Made by a program: the position numbers and the translations under genes
The notes under the pieces: generated by a model
Databases searched by the model: none
What the model saw: only the letters and a program-made list of their open reading frames with translations
Told to the model about the DNA's origin: nothing
Origin: Sulfurovum sp.
GTDB lineage: Bacteria; Campylobacterota; Campylobacteria; Campylobacterales; Sulfurovaceae
Length of the DNA stretch: 8,519 nucleotides
Direction: 5' to 3'
Assembly (NCBI GenBank): GCA_026984165.1
Contig: JALSSQ010000266.1
Coordinates: 1-8,519, forward strand
In this document: positions 6,581 through 8,519 of the stretch, in pieces
How positions within the stretch are numbered: position 1 is the stretch's first letter
Layout: the number at the start of each line of letters is the position of its first letter

Positions 6581-7051
6581 CTAATTAGACACAATTTTAT
6601 AAATTAAAGCAACTTCATTACATACAGGAAAATGAATACACTTTATACAATCTGCCCATATTTTATGTTCAGGAATAAGTTCTTTATTTATCTCAACAAA
6701 GCCAAGTTTTTCAAAAAAAAGTGGCAAATACGTCAGAACCAAAACATCTTCTTCTATACCAAGTTCTTTTGCTTCTTTGAGTGTAAACTCAACCAATTTC
6801 TGCCCTATATTTTTTCCACGATATTTTTCATGTACAATAAGACTTCGTATCTCGGCTAACCTTTTGGAATGCACATGTAATGCTGTGTATCCTATGATTT
6901 TATTTTTATCTTTAGCCAAAACATAAGATCTTATATTTGTAGCAACTTCATCTTCACTACGATTCAAAATAACACCATCTTTTACTTCATTGACAACCAA
7001 TGCCTGCATCTGAGGAATATCAGATAGTTTTGCTTTAACAAGTTTTATCAC
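6581..7051 (-). CDS. argA: GNAT acetyltransferase, ArgA-like (probable N-acetylglutamate synthase)
   Basis: 156-residue single-domain GNAT enzyme. It shows the acetyl-CoA loop YRGKNIGQKL at 77-86 after the strand AEIRSLIV at 66-73, and YLPLFFEKLGFVEI at 108-121. The block GVILNRSEDEV at 26-36 and the run VLTYLPLFFEKLGF, followed by LIPEHK, resemble the C-terminal domain of E. coli ArgA as I recall it. That suggests acetylation of glutamate as the first step of arginine synthesis, without the kinase-like N-terminal domain (short NAGS). A Cys cluster near the end (Cys135, Cys138, Cys144 in WADCIKCIHFPVCNEVAL) is, from memory, typical of these short forms. The start is GTG at 7051, overlapping the engB stop as GTGA. 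It sits between a ribosome-assembly and a cell-wall gene, which is unusual for an arginine gene. It could instead acetylate another substrate. Confidence 0.72.
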   Translation of the reverse strand: MIKLVKAKLSDIPQMQALVVNEVKDGVILNRSEDEVATNIRSYVLAKDKNKIIGYTALHVHSKRLAEIRSLIVHEKYRGKNIGQKLVEFTLKEAKELGIEEDVLVLTYLPLFFEKLGFVEINKELIPEHKIWADCIKCIHFPVCNEVALIYKIVSN

Positions 7052-7686
7052 TTAGCACCTTTTATCTCATTTTTATCTTCATTATCAATAACAAAAATAC
7101 TCTTTAGTATCTCATAGTGCACCCTATCATATCCATTTTTTTTAAGATTTGATAGCGTCATAGCATCAGGAAAATCACGTTTTAACTTATTGCGTTCTTT
7201 TTGATTCAGTTTGTCTATTTTCGTAAAAACTGTAAGATATTTTTGGTCAGGGCGAATAAATTCGGAGATATATGCTTCTACGTCATTATCTATCTTTGCA
7301 TGGGGATGTCTAGCATCTCTAAGGTGTATAAAAAGACGAATAGAGACACGGTGTTCTATAAACTCAACCAAGTTCTTTTGCCACACTTCTTTTAATGATT
7401 TGGAGACTTTAGCATAGCCAAAACCTGGCAAATCGACAAATCGTACAGGATAACTCTGTTCTTTGTACAAATAACGTGTTTCAAAGAAATTAATCAGTTG
7501 TGTTTTCCCCGGAGTAGCTGAAGATTTTGCCAAATTTTTACGTCTTGTCAAGCCATTAAGCGTTGAACTTTTCCCCACATTAGATCGTCCCAAAAACACC
7601 ACTTCACTCATATCTTCTGGTAGAGAATCTGATATACTTTGTGCAGATTTGATAAAGTTTGCCTCTACAATACGTGGTATACTCAC
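7048..7686 (-). CDS. engB: Ribosome-biogenesis GTPase EngB (YsxC/YihA)
   Basis: GTPase needed for late assembly of the 50S ribosomal subunit. 212 residues, normal for the family. The G motifs are in order: G1 GRSNVGKS at 33-40, the EngB-specific switch SATPGKTQLINFF at 56-68, G3 DLPGFG at 85-90, G4 TKID at 155-158, and a G5-like SNLKKNG at 179-185. The region before G3 and the basic loop after it also match EngB. The start is GTG at 7686, with GGAG 8 bases upstream and a GTGA overlap with the lptA stop; its own stop overlaps the next gene in the same way. Coupled translation with both neighbours is likely. The engB gene next to lptA is, as I recall, conserved in Campylobacter and Helicobacter. 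Confidence 0.96.
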   Translation of the reverse strand: MSIPRIVEANFIKSAQSISDSLPEDMSEVVFLGRSNVGKSSTLNGLTRRKNLAKSSATPGKTQLINFFETRYLYKEQSYPVRFVDLPGFGYAKVSKSLKEVWQKNLVEFIEHRVSIRLFIHLRDARHPHAKIDNDVEAYISEFIRPDQKYLTVFTKIDKLNQKERNKLKRDFPDAMTLSNLKKNGYDRVHYEILKSIFVIDNEDKNEIKGAK

Positions 7687-8162
7687 TTTGTATTCTCCAT
7701 ATCAAAGATAAACTTAACAGGCTTTTTGCGACTTCCTTTTACATTGGTATTTCCTGTAATCATATCAAATACAATTTCATCCCCATTGACATGACGCTTA
7801 TTTATCTGATCATCAATCACAGCTTTACCGGTCAAAATATACTGAGATTTCACAGGAAAATACGTAACTTTATGGGCAGAACCTTTATAAAAATTATTTT
7901 CCTTTTTAAATTCAAAAGTTACGCGTCCTATGGCTTCATATTTATTAGTTTCATTATTTTCATCAAAATAGATAATGACTTTATCACTATGTAGCCAATT
8001 ACTTGCCTGTTTAATCATCACATTGCCAACAAAGTTGACTTCTTTTTTCATATTTTCTGCATGCATAGCATCAGAAGTTATTTCAACTTTTTCTGCAAAA
8101 ATACAAGAAAGAGAAATACTCATTATAGAAAAAAAAATTACTACATTTCTTAGAACACTCAA
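7683..8162 (-). CDS. lptA: Lipopolysaccharide transport periplasmic protein LptA (OstA-like)
   Basis: Periplasmic bridge protein that carries lipopolysaccharide from the inner-membrane LptBFGC complex to LptD in the outer membrane. 159 residues. A signal peptide at 1-23 (positive N-region, hydrophobic core, cleavage probably after CIFA) is followed by the OstA-type beta-jellyroll: VEITSDAMHAENMKKEVNF at 26-44, then GNVMIKQ, a YKGSAHKVTY-like strand, and ILTGKAVIDD. The start is TTG at 8162, supported by AAAAGG 7 bases upstream; ATG at 8123 (residue 14) would cut away most of the signal peptide. It lies 42 bp after lptC, and that gap has an extended -10, so lptA may have its own promoter. Its stop overlaps the engB start by 4 bases. 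No lptB is present in this window. Confidence 0.88.
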   Translation of the reverse strand: MSVLRNVVIFFSIMSISLSCIFAEKVEITSDAMHAENMKKEVNFVGNVMIKQASNWLHSDKVIIYFDENNETNKYEAIGRVTFEFKKENNFYKGSAHKVTYFPVKSQYILTGKAVIDDQINKRHVNGDEIVFDMITGNTNVKGSRKKPVKFIFDMENTK

Positions 8163-8169
8163 TACAAAG

Positions 8170-8175
8170 CCTTTT
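8170..8175 (-). promoter_or_regulatory. Ribosome binding site for the TTG-started lptA
   Basis: AAAAGG on the minus strand, 7 bases before TTG at 8162. It supports the TTG start, which is also the one that gives a full signal peptide. Confidence 0.55.
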
Positions 8176-8190
8176 ATAAAATTAATCTTG

Positions 8191-8199
8191 ATTATAGCA
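8191..8199 (-). promoter_or_regulatory. Extended -10 promoter before lptA
   Basis: The minus strand reads TGCTATAAT, a perfect extended -10 (TGn plus consensus TATAAT). It sits in the only sizeable gap (42 bp) of the lptC-to-mrdA run. The expected start point near 8184 leaves a leader of about 21 bases containing the lptA ribosome-binding site. No clear -35 is seen; the extended -10 may make up for it. It would give lptA, engB and the downstream genes transcription independent of lptC. Confidence 0.6.
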
Positions 8200-8204
8200 T
8201 GATA

Positions 8205-8519
8205 TTACTTTTCTACTGTATAAACAAGTGCATCAATTCCTGTGGCACTTATTTCTTTCTTCTTTGCATTATATTTTAGATCTTCTCCATGAATAATATT
8301 TTTATTCATATATGCAGTAAATGCCGATGTAATATGTAATATTTCAGTTGTTTTATTATAATTCGCATGCTCAGCTTTATACAAAAATCCCTCTTTCTCT
8401 TGAAGACTTATATTCCCATCCAAAAATAATCTATTTTGCTTATATGTTCCCTTATTTGCAAGAAGTAAATCAATATTATTTGTATGATAATTCAAATGCG
8501 TAAGATATAATACACCTGC
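8205..8519 (-). CDS. lptC: LptC-family LPS export protein (C-terminal part, gene continues past right edge)
   Basis: The last 105 codons of a gene that enters from the right edge; the frame is open from the edge to the TAA at 8205-8207. The visible part is a string of short beta strands (RLFLDGNISLQEKEGFLYK, NYNKTTEILHITSAF, IIHGEDLKYNAKKKEISATG), the pattern of the LptC C-terminal jellyroll, which accepts lipopolysaccharide from LptFG and passes it to LptA. The ending EISATGIDALVY resembles the end of family members. The N-terminal membrane anchor lies outside the window, so it cannot be checked. Position directly before lptA supports the call, since lptC-lptA is a conserved pair and is found at the same place in other Campylobacterota. 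A TTG at 8495 looks like a start but is internal. Confidence 0.8.
   Translation of the reverse strand, partial: AGVLYLTHLNYHTNNIDLLLANKGTYKQNRLFLDGNISLQEKEGFLYKAEHANYNKTTEILHITSAFTAYMNKNIIHGEDLKYNAKKKEISATGIDALVYTVEK

Noticed and set aside
8100..8162. LptA as a lipoprotein, because Cys20 lies near the end of the signal peptide
   Set aside because: The residues before Cys20 (Ser-Leu-Ser) lack the Leu/Val at -3 of a lipobox, and a signal peptidase I site after CIFA fits better.
8205..8495. TTG at 8495 as the start of a complete 96-residue protein
   Set aside because: The frame stays open to the window edge, and LptC needs an N-terminal membrane anchor that this start would lack; it is an internal codon.

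Overview
The window looks like part of the chromosome of a member of the Campylobacterota (former Epsilonproteobacteria), most likely a hydrogen- and sulfur-using type such as Sulfurovum or Sulfurimonas. The reasons are the low G+C content, the gene order lptC-lptA-engB-(membrane protein)-mrdA, which I recall from Campylobacter and Helicobacter, and a cytosolic group 2 type [NiFe] hydrogenase. The genus is an inference. No RNA gene, mobile element, CRISPR array or long repeat was found.

Left part (1-2753, minus strand): an operon of a TetR-type regulator, the hydrogenase small subunit and the hydrogenase large subunit. The large subunit runs off the left edge, so its C-terminal metal-binding motif is not visible. 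The junctions are tight (4 bp gap, then an ATGA overlap). The small subunit has no Tat signal and no membrane anchor, so the enzyme should stay in the cytoplasm. One proximal-cluster ligand is Asn instead of Cys.

Middle (2754-4265): a 140-152 bp divergent promoter region with an extended -10 for the regulator operon and a short palindrome that may be its operator. It is followed on the plus strand by ybeY (rRNA maturation endonuclease) and, one base after its stop, a CaCA-family calcium/sodium antiporter that starts at TTG. The antiporter converges with mrdA with only 15 bp between them.

Right part (4281-8519, minus strand): an envelope operon read as lptC (partial), lptA, engB, an ArgA-like GNAT acetyltransferase, a 151-residue membrane protein and mrdA (PBP2). 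Three junctions are 4-base overlaps, one gap is 9 bp, and one gap of 42 bp (lptC-lptA) carries a good extended -10 promoter. LptC and LptA export lipopolysaccharide, EngB helps 50S assembly and PBP2 builds the lateral wall. The membrane protein sits where MreD sits in many bacteria and may be an unrecognised MreD. The ArgA-like gene is the one member with no obvious envelope role.

I found no clearly new multi-gene system. The points most worth following are the altered hydrogenase cluster ligand, the regulator-hydrogenase operon with its candidate operator, and the MreD candidate.
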